Part shown: positions 17,817 through 25,569 of the stretch, piece after piece | Layout of the letters: the number at the start of each line of letters is the position of its first letter | Position numbering within the stretch: the first letter of the stretch is position 1 | From: Arenibacter troitsensis | Lineage (GTDB): Bacteria > Bacteroidota > Bacteroidia > Flavobacteriales > Flavobacteriaceae | Direction: 5' to 3' | Assembly: GCF_900177645.1 (NCBI RefSeq) | Contig: NZ_FXAO01000004.1 | Location: forward strand, 1-64,000 | DNA: 64,000 nt | Notes under the pieces: model-generated | Told to the model about the DNA's origin: nothing | The model's database searches: none | Seen by the model: only the letters and a program-made list of their open reading frames with translations | Program-made: the position numbers and the translations under genes

Positions 17817-19328
17817 TTAGACAAGAATATCCTTTACAACATCCCCATGCACATCGGTAAGTCTATATCTTCGACCTTGATGTTTAAAAGTCAGTCTTTC
17901 ATGATCAATTCCAAACAGGTGCAATAAAGTGGCCTGAAAATCATGGGTATGTACCGGATCTTTGATAATGTTATAACCAAAGTCATCGGTTTCACCATAG
18001 GTAAATCCAGGTTTCACCCCTGCCCCTGCCATAAACATGGTAAAGGCCTTGGGATGGTGGTCACGACCGTAGTTTGTTTCGGTAAGCTGACCTTGGGAGT
18101 AAACTGTTCGTCCGAACTCTCCACCCCATACCACTAAAGTATCTTCCAGCATGCCACGTTGTTTCAAATCCTTTATCAATGCGGCGGTTCCCTGATCTGT
18201 ATTTTTACTTTGATATTTTACTCCCCCAGGACAATTGCCATGCTGGTCCCAACCTTGATGGTACAATTGAACAAATTTCACATCCTTTTCCAATAATTTA
18301 CGGGCCATCAAACAATTTGCCGCATATGTTCCTGGATTTCTACTATCGGGACCATACATATCAAAAATATAGTCGGGCTCGTCCGAAGTATCCGTCACCT
18401 CCGGGACAGAAGTCTGCATTCTGTAGGCCATTTCATATTGCGCTATCCTAGCGTTAATTTCCGGATCGCCAAAGGCATCATATGCCATTCCATTCAATTT
18501 TTTCAAATAATCCAGCATTTGCCTGCGGTCATTGCCGTCATAATTCTCAGGGTCTCCCAAATAAAGTACAGGATCCTTTCCTGATCGGAACTGTACCCCC
18601 TGATGTTCTGTAGGCAAAAAACCATTGCCCCATAAACGGGAATACAAGGGTTGCCCTGAACCATTTTTGGAGACCAAGGATATAAAAGTGGGTAAATTAT
18701 CATTGTCCGACCCCAATCCGTAACTTATCCAAGAACCTATGGATGGCCTTCCCGGTTGTTGACTCCCGGTTTGAAAAAAGGTGATGGCCGGATCATGGTT
18801 AATGGCATCGGTATGCATGCCCTTAATAAAACAAAGATCATCCACAACCTCGGACAAATAGGGCATGGCATCACTGACCCAAGCCCTGGATTCCCCATAC
18901 TGTTTAAAATTTAAGGTGGATGCAGCAATGGGAAAAGCAGTTTGATCCGCGCTCATCCCCGTGAGGCGTTGCCCAGCGCGTATGGAATCCGGTAAATCCT
19001 GACCAAACATATCCTTAAGTTTGGGCTTATAATCGAACAGATCCAATTGTGAGGGACCACCACTTTGGAAAAGATACACAATACGCTTTGCCCTGGGCAA
19101 ATGATGAGGCAATCCCAATTTGTTTTTAGTGAAGGAATTAAAAGAATTATTGGGATCGGCTACAGGATTAACAGCGCTCCAAAGCTTTTCCGACTGCAAT
19201 AAAGAACCAAGGGCCATTGCTCCTAAACCTAAAGAGGTCTTTTTAAAGAACTCCCTTCTATCCCATTGTTTTTCAATACCCTGAAGATCCCGATTGTTAG
19301 ATCTTAATTTATCATGATGATCGCACAT
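17817..19328 (-). CDS. DUF1501 family Tat-exported protein (copy B)
   Basis: The protein has 503 residues from the ATG at 19328. That start has a strong AGGAG ribosome-binding site about 5 bases upstream, unusual for this genome. A further upstream ATG at 19391 would overlap the preceding gene by 29 bp and is rejected. A twin-arginine signal is visible (DRREFFKK, RR at 24-25, then GLGAMALGSLL). The body matches copy A motif for motif: LFQSGGPSQLDLFDYK, HDPAITFFQTGSQQ, GWDQHGN, VVWGGEFGRT and GRDHHPKAF. The role is unknown. Co-export with haem-c proteins suggests a periplasmic redox or hydrolytic complex. Confidence 0.9.
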   Translation of the reverse strand: MCDHHDKLRSNNRDLQGIEKQWDRREFFKKTSLGLGAMALGSLLQSEKLWSAVNPVADPNNSFNSFTKNKLGLPHHLPRAKRIVYLFQSGGPSQLDLFDYKPKLKDMFGQDLPDSIRAGQRLTGMSADQTAFPIAASTLNFKQYGESRAWVSDAMPYLSEVVDDLCFIKGMHTDAINHDPAITFFQTGSQQPGRPSIGSWISYGLGSDNDNLPTFISLVSKNGSGQPLYSRLWGNGFLPTEHQGVQFRSGKDPVLYLGDPENYDGNDRRQMLDYLKKLNGMAYDAFGDPEINARIAQYEMAYRMQTSVPEVTDTSDEPDYIFDMYGPDSRNPGTYAANCLMARKLLEKDVKFVQLYHQGWDQHGNCPGGVKYQSKNTDQGTAALIKDLKQRGMLEDTLVVWGGEFGRTVYSQGQLTETNYGRDHHPKAFTMFMAGAGVKPGFTYGETDDFGYNIIKDPVHTHDFQATLLHLFGIDHERLTFKHQGRRYRLTDVHGDVVKDILV

Positions 19329-19345
19329 AATCTCCTCTTTAATTC
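19329..19345 (-). promoter_or_regulatory. Strong Shine-Dalgarno deciding the DUF1501 copy B start
   Basis: On the minus strand the bases before the ATG at 19328 read AAAGAGGAGATT. This is a clear AGGAG at optimal spacing. Most genes in the window lack such a site, so it is the main reason for choosing this start over the upstream in-frame ATG. Confidence 0.7.
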
Positions 19346-19362
19346 TGCTATTCTTTATCTTA

Positions 19363-22300
19363 TTATCTTTTGGTAATACAGGCATCCGCATTCATAATGG
19401 TGTTGGCCACCACCGCATTGGCGGCTACCAAAGCCTTGTCGTCCCCGTTATCCAATTTAAATTCACCTGTATTCAGCCATCCTTTTGTTCTTTCCAAGTT
19501 GGACGCGAATTTTTTGTATTCATTCTCTTGAAGGTCTACCAGCAATTGCAGTTCATCCTCCTTAATTTTTCGCCCGGTAAGTTGCCGGAACACATTGGAA
19601 ATCGCCACTTTTAAATCCCCAGAATCGCTCATATGCTTGCCCAAAACTCTTGATGCTTCAATATAAGTAGGATCATTGAGCAATACCAAAGCCTGCAGCG
19701 GGGTATTGGTTTCCTGTCGTTGAATAGTACAAACATCCCGAGCCGGGGCATCAAAAGTAGCCAAGGTAGGATGCGGTACGGAACGCTTCCAGATGGTATA
19801 CATACTCCTTCGGTACAGTTTATCCCCGGTATCCTGCCTATAGGTAGCATTGTTTACCCGCCATAGCCCTTCAGGTTGGTAAGGACTAACACTTTCCCCG
19901 CCAATAGTTCTATTGAGCAATCCAGAACTGGCCAAGGCATTATCTCGCAACATCTCCCCGGATAGCCTCTTGGAAGGTCCTCTTGCCAATAGTCTATTGT
20001 CACTATCCATTTCCATTAATTCCTTACTTACCATGGAAGATTGCTGATAAGTATGAGACATCACTATCAATTTCTGAAATGCCTTAACATCCCATCCCGA
20101 GTCCCTAAATTCCAAGGCCAACCAATCCAATAATTCAGGGTGACTTGGCATTTCTCCCTGATTTCCAAAGTCCTCCGAAGTCTTTACCAGGCCAAACCCA
20201 AAATAGTGTTGCCAGAACCTGTTCACCGCCACTCTGGCCGTAAGGGGATGATCTTCATGGAACAACCATTTGGCAAATCCCAATCGGTTTTTTGGATATT
20301 CTTCGGGCATGGGCAATATAGCTTTAGGCGTATTGGGAAACACTTCTTCCCCCCTGGCATTATACACTCCCCGATCCAATATATAGGACTGGACCGGTTC
20401 CGGGGTCTCCTCCATGACCATTACTTCTTTTACCTTTTCCACACTATCCACATAGCTCTTACGCAATTCCGCCAATTTACGGTACTCTAGTTTGGCGGCC
20501 TGGGAAACCGACTTCAAATAGTGTTCCTGCAATATTTTTTTATCCCCGGACCCAAGACTAAGGACCTCTTTTTTTAGTAATTCACTTAATCGAGGATCGC
20601 TTGCAAGTTGCATTACCTCCACGGCCGACAAATCCCTTTCATATACCCTTACCTCATCTACCACAGCTCCTTTTATTCCTTTACCCCTTAATCTTGCCCC
20701 CAATTGCAAGCCTGGTTCATTATTGTTTCTAAAAAGAATGTCCTTGTACAGGTTATCAGTTTTTACGATGGTCTCCATCTCCTTACCATTAACAAATAAC
20801 CGATATCCTTCAGCCTTACTGGAGCCATCATAGGTAATGGCAAAATGCACCCATTCATCCCTAGGAAATCCTTCCTTTGACAGTTCTACAATGGCATTGT
20901 TGGGTGCTGTATGTGCCATCATAAGTTCCAATTTATTGTCCACTATCTTCAGATGATACCCACGCCAATTGTACAAAATAGCGCCATCGCCCTTGTGGAA
21001 AATATTACCATTCTCGATATTCGCAGGTATATTTGCCCATAAACCTATACTAAAGGCATCATTTCTTCCAAAAACCCCTGTCTTTCTCAAATCCAGCCAA
21101 GTATCTCCATCGAACCGAACCCCTTTGCCCTGTTTTCCCTCGGATAGATTTATTTTTTGCCCTTCGGTACCTTCCCGCTTCATAGTTCCCCTATGTTTTG
21201 GATCGATGACATTTTGCAAACTTTGATCGTTTAAATCGAAATAGGCCGTTAATCCGTATAAAGGAACTTTCATCCCAAGAGATTTGTATTGCTCTTCCGA
21301 CAGCCATTTATCAAAATTATCAGCCAATTCCTGATGTTGCATTTTTTTTATTTCCCCTTCTGTTTCTTCAATTAAACCTTCCATATAAGAAAGCACCTTT
21401 TCTTCCTCTTCCGTGGTCAACATTAAGGTAGGTACCGGGGTAGCATCATTCCAAGAAATTTGTCCCGATTCGTTTACATTATTGAAAAAACTGGTAAGTT
21501 CATAGAAATCCCTGTGTGATATGGGATCATATTTATGATCGTGACATCTGGCACAGGCTACGGTTAACCCCATAAAGGCTTGCCCGGCCGTACTTGCCCG
21601 ATCTACCGCATATTCCACCAAAAACTCCTCACTTACAATGCCCCCTTCCATATTTTGAGGATGAACACGATTAAAGGCCGTTGCCAAAATAGTTTCCCGA
21701 GTAGGGTTTTCGATAAGGTCGCCCGCCATTTGCCAGGTAATAAACTGCTCATAGGACATATTCTTGTTAAAGGCATCTATTACCCAATCACGCCATGGGG
21801 ACATATCCCGATATCTATCAACACTATATCCGTGGGTATCTGCAAAACGGGCCAAGTCCATCCAGTCCAAGGCCATTTGCTCCCCATAGTGCGGGGAGGA
21901 CAACAACTTGTCCACTTCTTTTTCGTAGGCTTCTGGCGACGGATCCTTCATGAAGGAATCCATGTCCTCCAAGGTTGGTGGCAATCCGGTTAAATCCAGA
22001 TACAACCTTCTCAACAATAATTCCTTGTCCGCTTTTGGGGAAAATTGCAAATTCTCCTGCTCCAAACGTGCCAATACAAAATTATCGATAGGGTTCTTTA
22101 CAAGTCCGGCCTCATCCACAACTTTTGGCACAGCGTATTCTTTGGGCTTTATAAATGCCCAATGATCTTTATACTCGGCACCTTGCTCTATCCATTTTAT
22201 CAAGACCGCTTTCTCATGGTCGGACAGGGAAAGGTGGGAGTCGGGTTCCGGCATTACATAATTGGGATCTTCTGATATAATTCTGTGGAAAACCTCACTT

Positions 22301-22584
22301 TTCTTTAAATTCCCAGGCTTTAACGCGAACTTTCCCGGAGATTCCTTTAATTCCCTATAGGCGGCTTCCGGGGTATGCAATTGAAGGTCGGCCTTTATTT
22401 TTGCCTTATCCGGTCCATGGCATATAAAGCATTTATCCGAAAGGATGGGCTTTACATGTAGATTGAAATCCACTTTCTTGGGCAATTTATCATATTCCAG
22501 GGATACCAATTCAGGTATTTCCGGACCTCCACAGGAAAATAATAAAAAACAAACGCAAACTGTAAGATTCTTAATAATCACCAT
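19363..22584 (-). CDS. DUF1549/DUF1553 c-type cytochrome lipoprotein with LamG insertion (copy B)
   Basis: This 1073-residue lipoprotein has lipobox LLFSC with the acylated Cys at 18. The Planctomycete-type cytochrome domain has CFICH at 52-56. DUF1549 has a second haem motif CARCHDHKYD at 344-348. A concanavalin/LamG-like domain of about 200 residues (roughly 445-660; GVRFDGDTWLDL, FSIGLWAN, WVHFAITYDG, VDEVRVYERDLS) is followed by DUF1553 to the end. The paralogue at 13813-16155 lacks the LamG part, which accounts for most of the length difference. LamG domains often bind carbohydrate or other ligands. It is the first gene of cluster B, preceded by a TAnnTTTG box and candidate AraC sites. 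Confidence 0.9.
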   Translation of the reverse strand: MVIIKNLTVCVCFLLFSCGGPEIPELVSLEYDKLPKKVDFNLHVKPILSDKCFICHGPDKAKIKADLQLHTPEAAYRELKESPGKFALKPGNLKKSEVFHRIISEDPNYVMPEPDSHLSLSDHEKAVLIKWIEQGAEYKDHWAFIKPKEYAVPKVVDEAGLVKNPIDNFVLARLEQENLQFSPKADKELLLRRLYLDLTGLPPTLEDMDSFMKDPSPEAYEKEVDKLLSSPHYGEQMALDWMDLARFADTHGYSVDRYRDMSPWRDWVIDAFNKNMSYEQFITWQMAGDLIENPTRETILATAFNRVHPQNMEGGIVSEEFLVEYAVDRASTAGQAFMGLTVACARCHDHKYDPISHRDFYELTSFFNNVNESGQISWNDATPVPTLMLTTEEEEKVLSYMEGLIEETEGEIKKMQHQELADNFDKWLSEEQYKSLGMKVPLYGLTAYFDLNDQSLQNVIDPKHRGTMKREGTEGQKINLSEGKQGKGVRFDGDTWLDLRKTGVFGRNDAFSIGLWANIPANIENGNIFHKGDGAILYNWRGYHLKIVDNKLELMMAHTAPNNAIVELSKEGFPRDEWVHFAITYDGSSKAEGYRLFVNGKEMETIVKTDNLYKDILFRNNNEPGLQLGARLRGKGIKGAVVDEVRVYERDLSAVEVMQLASDPRLSELLKKEVLSLGSGDKKILQEHYLKSVSQAAKLEYRKLAELRKSYVDSVEKVKEVMVMEETPEPVQSYILDRGVYNARGEEVFPNTPKAILPMPEEYPKNRLGFAKWLFHEDHPLTARVAVNRFWQHYFGFGLVKTSEDFGNQGEMPSHPELLDWLALEFRDSGWDVKAFQKLIVMSHTYQQSSMVSKELMEMDSDNRLLARGPSKRLSGEMLRDNALASSGLLNRTIGGESVSPYQPEGLWRVNNATYRQDTGDKLYRRSMYTIWKRSVPHPTLATFDAPARDVCTIQRQETNTPLQALVLLNDPTYIEASRVLGKHMSDSGDLKVAISNVFRQLTGRKIKEDELQLLVDLQENEYKKFASNLERTKGWLNTGEFKLDNGDDKALVAANAVVANTIMNADACITKR

Positions 22585-22611
22585 TTTCTACTTATCTATT
22601 TGCTACCTTTT

Positions 22612-22619
22612 CAAAGATA
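22612..22619 (-). promoter_or_regulatory. Bacteroidetes -7 promoter box for cluster B
   Basis: On the minus strand this reads TATCTTTG, an exact match to TAnnTTTG, 28 bases upstream of the DUF1549/1553 lipoprotein start. A TTTG lies about 26 bases further up, slightly beyond the usual 17-23 spacing. A TGTACAT element sits between the two, where a regulator could act. Confidence 0.45.
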
Positions 22620-22637
22620 AAATTTAAGGATTCATAA

Positions 22638-22787
22638 TGTACATCCAAATCAGTTTAAGTATTGTACATTTCCGACATTAACACCTTGCCTTTTTTCCTT
22701 CCCAAGTCAAATGTTTACTAAATTAGCTATAAATTGATATAGCAATAAGACGAAAATCTATTGATTCACACTGTACTAAATCCGACA
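22638..22787. promoter_or_regulatory. Candidate AraC-regulator sites (TGTAC / TCCGACA boxes)
   Basis: Three related elements lie in the divergent region: TGTACATCC at 22638-22646, TGTAC-ATT-TCCGACA at 22663-22677 and TGTAC-TAAA-TCCGACA at 22772-22787. The last ends 13 bp before the araC start codon, which would suit autoregulation. The first lies by the cluster B promoter. They are read directly; the binding role is inferred. Confidence 0.4.
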
Positions 22788-22799
22788 AAAAATTAAGCC

Positions 22800-23669
22800 A
22801 TGTCCAAAATACTTCAAACTTTAAAATTGGCATTATTAAACGTAGGGTATGCAAAACTGGACCCACTTTGGGACTATGACGATGTTATTAGCCCATTCAT
22901 TCGCCTATATTACATCACCACGGGCAGTGCCATGGTATACCATAGTAATAGAGCCATTGAATTAAAGCCTGGCCATATATATCTAATTCCCAGCTATACT
23001 TTTGGACGGTATAAATGCGACGACTACCACGAGCAATATTATATCAGTTGTTTGGAGGAGATAAAAAATGGCTATTCCATATTCAATTTTAGCAACTTTA
23101 TTTACGAATCAAAAGCCAACCCTATGGACCTGTATTACTTTAAGCGTATATTGGAATTAAATCCAAATCGAAATTTGGAAAACAACAATCCAAAGGTATA
23201 TGACAACAGACCCACCCTAATGGATTTTGAAAAGAAAAACGAAGAATTAAGTCCATCTGAATTTATGGAAACCCATGCCATTTTAGAGATATTGCTTTCA
23301 AGGTTCATAAAGAATACCAACTCCACATCAGCAAAGAACAATGTAAAAAAAGAATTTGGTATGGTGCTAAACTATATCCATGAAAATCTGCACGAAAATT
23401 TAACGGTAAAGCAGTTGGCCGACTTCTGCCATTTAAACACGGATTATTTTTCCAGGGTCTTCAATGAAAATTTTGGCATGCGCCCCAATAAATACATTCA
23501 ATCCAAACGTATTGAAAGAGCACAATTACTATTGCTTTCCACAAACAACTCCCTAAAGCAAATTGCGGAAAAAGTGGGATTGGAAAACCTATCCTATTTC
23601 AACAGGATTTTTAAGAGCCATACGGGAACAACTCCAGGAATTTTTAGGGAAGAGCATTTGCAAAAATAA
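22800..23669 (+). CDS. AraC-family transcriptional regulator
   Basis: This 289-residue regulator has an N-terminal cupin-like sensing region (about 1-160; GSAMVYHSNRAIELKPGHIYLIPS is the beta-barrel core). The C-terminal double helix-turn-helix domain spans about 190-287, with LTVKQLADFCHLNTDYFSRVF and ISRI-like family features KQIAEKVGLENLSYFNRIFK and the final GTTPGIFR. Such regulators bind small ligands, often sugars. It is divergent from cluster B across 215 bp containing repeated TGTAC/TCCGACA boxes, so control of that cluster, and perhaps its own gene, is likely. The ligand is unknown. A LamG domain in the divergent gene would fit a carbohydrate signal, but this is speculative. Confidence 0.92.
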   Translation: MSKILQTLKLALLNVGYAKLDPLWDYDDVISPFIRLYYITTGSAMVYHSNRAIELKPGHIYLIPSYTFGRYKCDDYHEQYYISCLEEIKNGYSIFNFSNFIYESKANPMDLYYFKRILELNPNRNLENNNPKVYDNRPTLMDFEKKNEELSPSEFMETHAILEILLSRFIKNTNSTSAKNNVKKEFGMVLNYIHENLHENLTVKQLADFCHLNTDYFSRVFNENFGMRPNKYIQSKRIERAQLLLLSTNNSLKQIAEKVGLENLSYFNRIFKSHTGTTPGIFREEHLQK

Positions 23670-23784
23670 CAATGCATATGTCAACCCATTTTATTATTCA
23701 AACTAGGGTAGTTACAAATCCAAGAAATACGGAAATAAATAACCAATCATAATCAGCTACCGCAAAACTCTTAAACAGTAGCCC

Positions 23785-24333
23785 CTATCCTTTGGCGTAG
23801 ACCAAATCGAATTCGACAGTAACATTATCCCCCACAATTATTTGGCCGAACATCGCCGTTGGAGGCTCCATATTATAATCCTGTAACTTTAGTTCCTTAC
23901 TTCCCTTAAACTTATATTTCCCTTCAATTTCTTGGAATTCCAATGCTATGTTCACCGATTTTTCAACACCTGCGATATTCAACAATCCCTTAAGTTGAAA
24001 AGTGTTTTCCGAATCGGCAGATTTCTTAATTTCCTGAAATTTAAAGGATACTTCAGGATGCTCGTCTACCTTCAGGGCCGCATGCATCTTTTTGTCCATG
24101 GCCGCCCCGCGTTCACTTTTAATTTGGGCCACATCCACTTGTAGCAACAAATTCTTTACATCTCCAGCCTCCATTTTCATGGACCCCTTCATAGAATTGG
24201 CAGCCACAGTCCAGTCATGTATGGTGGAACTGCCATTTATTTTTAAGACACTTTCTTTGGAAAGCGTATATGATTCTTGGGCATTACCAACACAAACCAG
24301 GAAAGATAATAGTATGAACAGTATATTTTTCAT
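23785..24333 (-). CDS. YceI family periplasmic lipid-binding protein
   Basis: This 182-residue protein has a signal peptide (about 1-18, cut near GNAQ) and a YceI lipocalin-like beta barrel. Visible family features are SSTIHDWTV near the start, KMHAALKVDEHPEVSFKF in the middle, and the final strand region GDNVTVEFDLVYAKG. YceI proteins bind polyisoprenoids or other hydrophobic molecules. In several bacteria they are linked to cytochromes and quinone-like lipids. The gene sits 45 bp downstream of a SUMF1-fold lipoprotein gene on the same strand, next to the cytochrome/DUF1501 clusters. It converges with the AraC gene and no clear terminator separates them. Confidence 0.9.
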   Translation of the reverse strand: MKNILFILLSFLVCVGNAQESYTLSKESVLKINGSSTIHDWTVAANSMKGSMKMEAGDVKNLLLQVDVAQIKSERGAAMDKKMHAALKVDEHPEVSFKFQEIKKSADSENTFQLKGLLNIAGVEKSVNIALEFQEIEGKYKFKGSKELKLQDYNMEPPTAMFGQIIVGDNVTVEFDLVYAKG

Positions 24334-24378
24334 CTGAGAAATTTAATGATTAGTCTACAATTTTGCCTTATATCAATC

Positions 24379-25410
24379 CTACTCGTCCAACACAATTTGC
24401 CAAAACTGCTTTTGCTCCTCTTTTGAGGGCTGAACCTTCGGACTCACCAATCTGAATCCAATAAAGTTGGAATCTGTATTCCACCAAAAACTTTTTGGAA
24501 TCTGTGGATCCCTCTTTTGCAATTTCAGGCTGGATGCGATTCTCGCGGACGACCTAAGCGTCTTGGCATCATCGTCCCAAGACCCTCCTTTGATTACCCT
24601 GGGATGGATTACGGTAGGTTTTACCCAAGGGTTCTTGGACTCGGTAATGGCCAAGGCATTTTCCTTGTACTCATCCAAGGTCCATTCGGAGACATTTCCG
24701 TGCATATCGTACAATCCCCAAGGATTGGGCAGTTTGCTCCCCATCTTGGCATACTGATTATTGGAGTTTTTGTAATACACGGCATATTCATCAATTTTGG
24801 AAATATCATCACCAAAGGAATAGGCCGTATTGGTCCCAGCCTTAGCGGCATATTCCCATTCTGCTTCTGTGGGCAATCTATAAAACCTGCCCGTAACCGT
24901 ACTTAGCCACTTACAGAAAACCAAGGCGGAATAGGCCGACATACTTATTGCAGGATATCCAACCTTTCCCATACCATAGGATGGATCTTCATAAGGGGGG
25001 CTAGGCCTGGTAATGGCATCTATACCACTTAACTTCTCCGCTTCCAAGCTCTCGAACAAATTCTTGTTCTGCTTAAAGAACAACTCAAAAACCTCCCAAC
25101 CCAGTTCGTATTTACCCATATAAAAGGCATCCAATTCTACAGTCTTCATTGGACCTTCATCAGCCTTTCTGTCTTCCTGGTCCTCCGGACTCCCCATCAT
25201 AAACTTTCCTTCAGGTATCAATACCATATCAAAAGAAATATCAGTAGCCGGAATTTTTTCCGTGAAGGTTTCCGCTTCTGCCATTTTCTTATCCGGTGCA
25301 ACCGCAACGGCCTGCCCTGATTTACAGGACTGCAAGAAAATTAATAAGAAACTAAGTAAAAGAAGATTGAAAAGAGGTAGTTTAAAAAATCTAGAGGTAA
25401 TTCTTAGCAT
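24379..25410 (-). CDS. SUMF1/FGE-fold lipoprotein (GldJ/GldK-like fold)
   Basis: This 343-residue lipoprotein has lipobox FLQSC with Cys29. The formylglycine-generating-enzyme fold is clear: MVLIPEGKFMMGSPEDQ, YRLPTEAEWEYAAKAG, NPWGLYDMHGNVSEWT, VIKGGSWDDDAK and the ending FIGFRLV. The segment after GGSW lacks the pair of cysteines that true formylglycine-generating enzymes use for catalysis. Activation of sulfatases is therefore unlikely despite the common annotation. A structural or binding role, as with GldJ and GldK, fits better. It is divergent from the M16 protease gene and precedes yceI in a short operon. Confidence 0.9.
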   Translation of the reverse strand: MLRITSRFFKLPLFNLLLLSFLLIFLQSCKSGQAVAVAPDKKMAEAETFTEKIPATDISFDMVLIPEGKFMMGSPEDQEDRKADEGPMKTVELDAFYMGKYELGWEVFELFFKQNKNLFESLEAEKLSGIDAITRPSPPYEDPSYGMGKVGYPAISMSAYSALVFCKWLSTVTGRFYRLPTEAEWEYAAKAGTNTAYSFGDDISKIDEYAVYYKNSNNQYAKMGSKLPNPWGLYDMHGNVSEWTLDEYKENALAITESKNPWVKPTVIHPRVIKGGSWDDDAKTLRSSARIASSLKLQKRDPQIPKSFWWNTDSNFIGFRLVSPKVQPSKEEQKQFWQIVLDE

Positions 25411-25569
25411 TTGAAAATTTAAATTGGTTGATGGGCTAAAATATTACAATTTTTTTAAAGAGCCATCACTATGTGATTATATCCCTATAAAACTCAAAAT
25501 TTCTAAGGCTACAACACCTAAAACACCCTTTAATTTTTGTATTATTGAATAACGAAAAACTACACTAAA

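Noticed and set aside
10907-22584. Sequencing or assembly artefact as the source of the duplicated clusters
   Set aside because: The two copies differ throughout in residues, length, anchor type and the LamG insertion, so they are true paralogues.
24379-25410. Sulfatase-activating (formylglycine-generating) enzyme
   Set aside because: The fold fits, but the catalytic cysteines are missing and no sulfatase gene is in the window.
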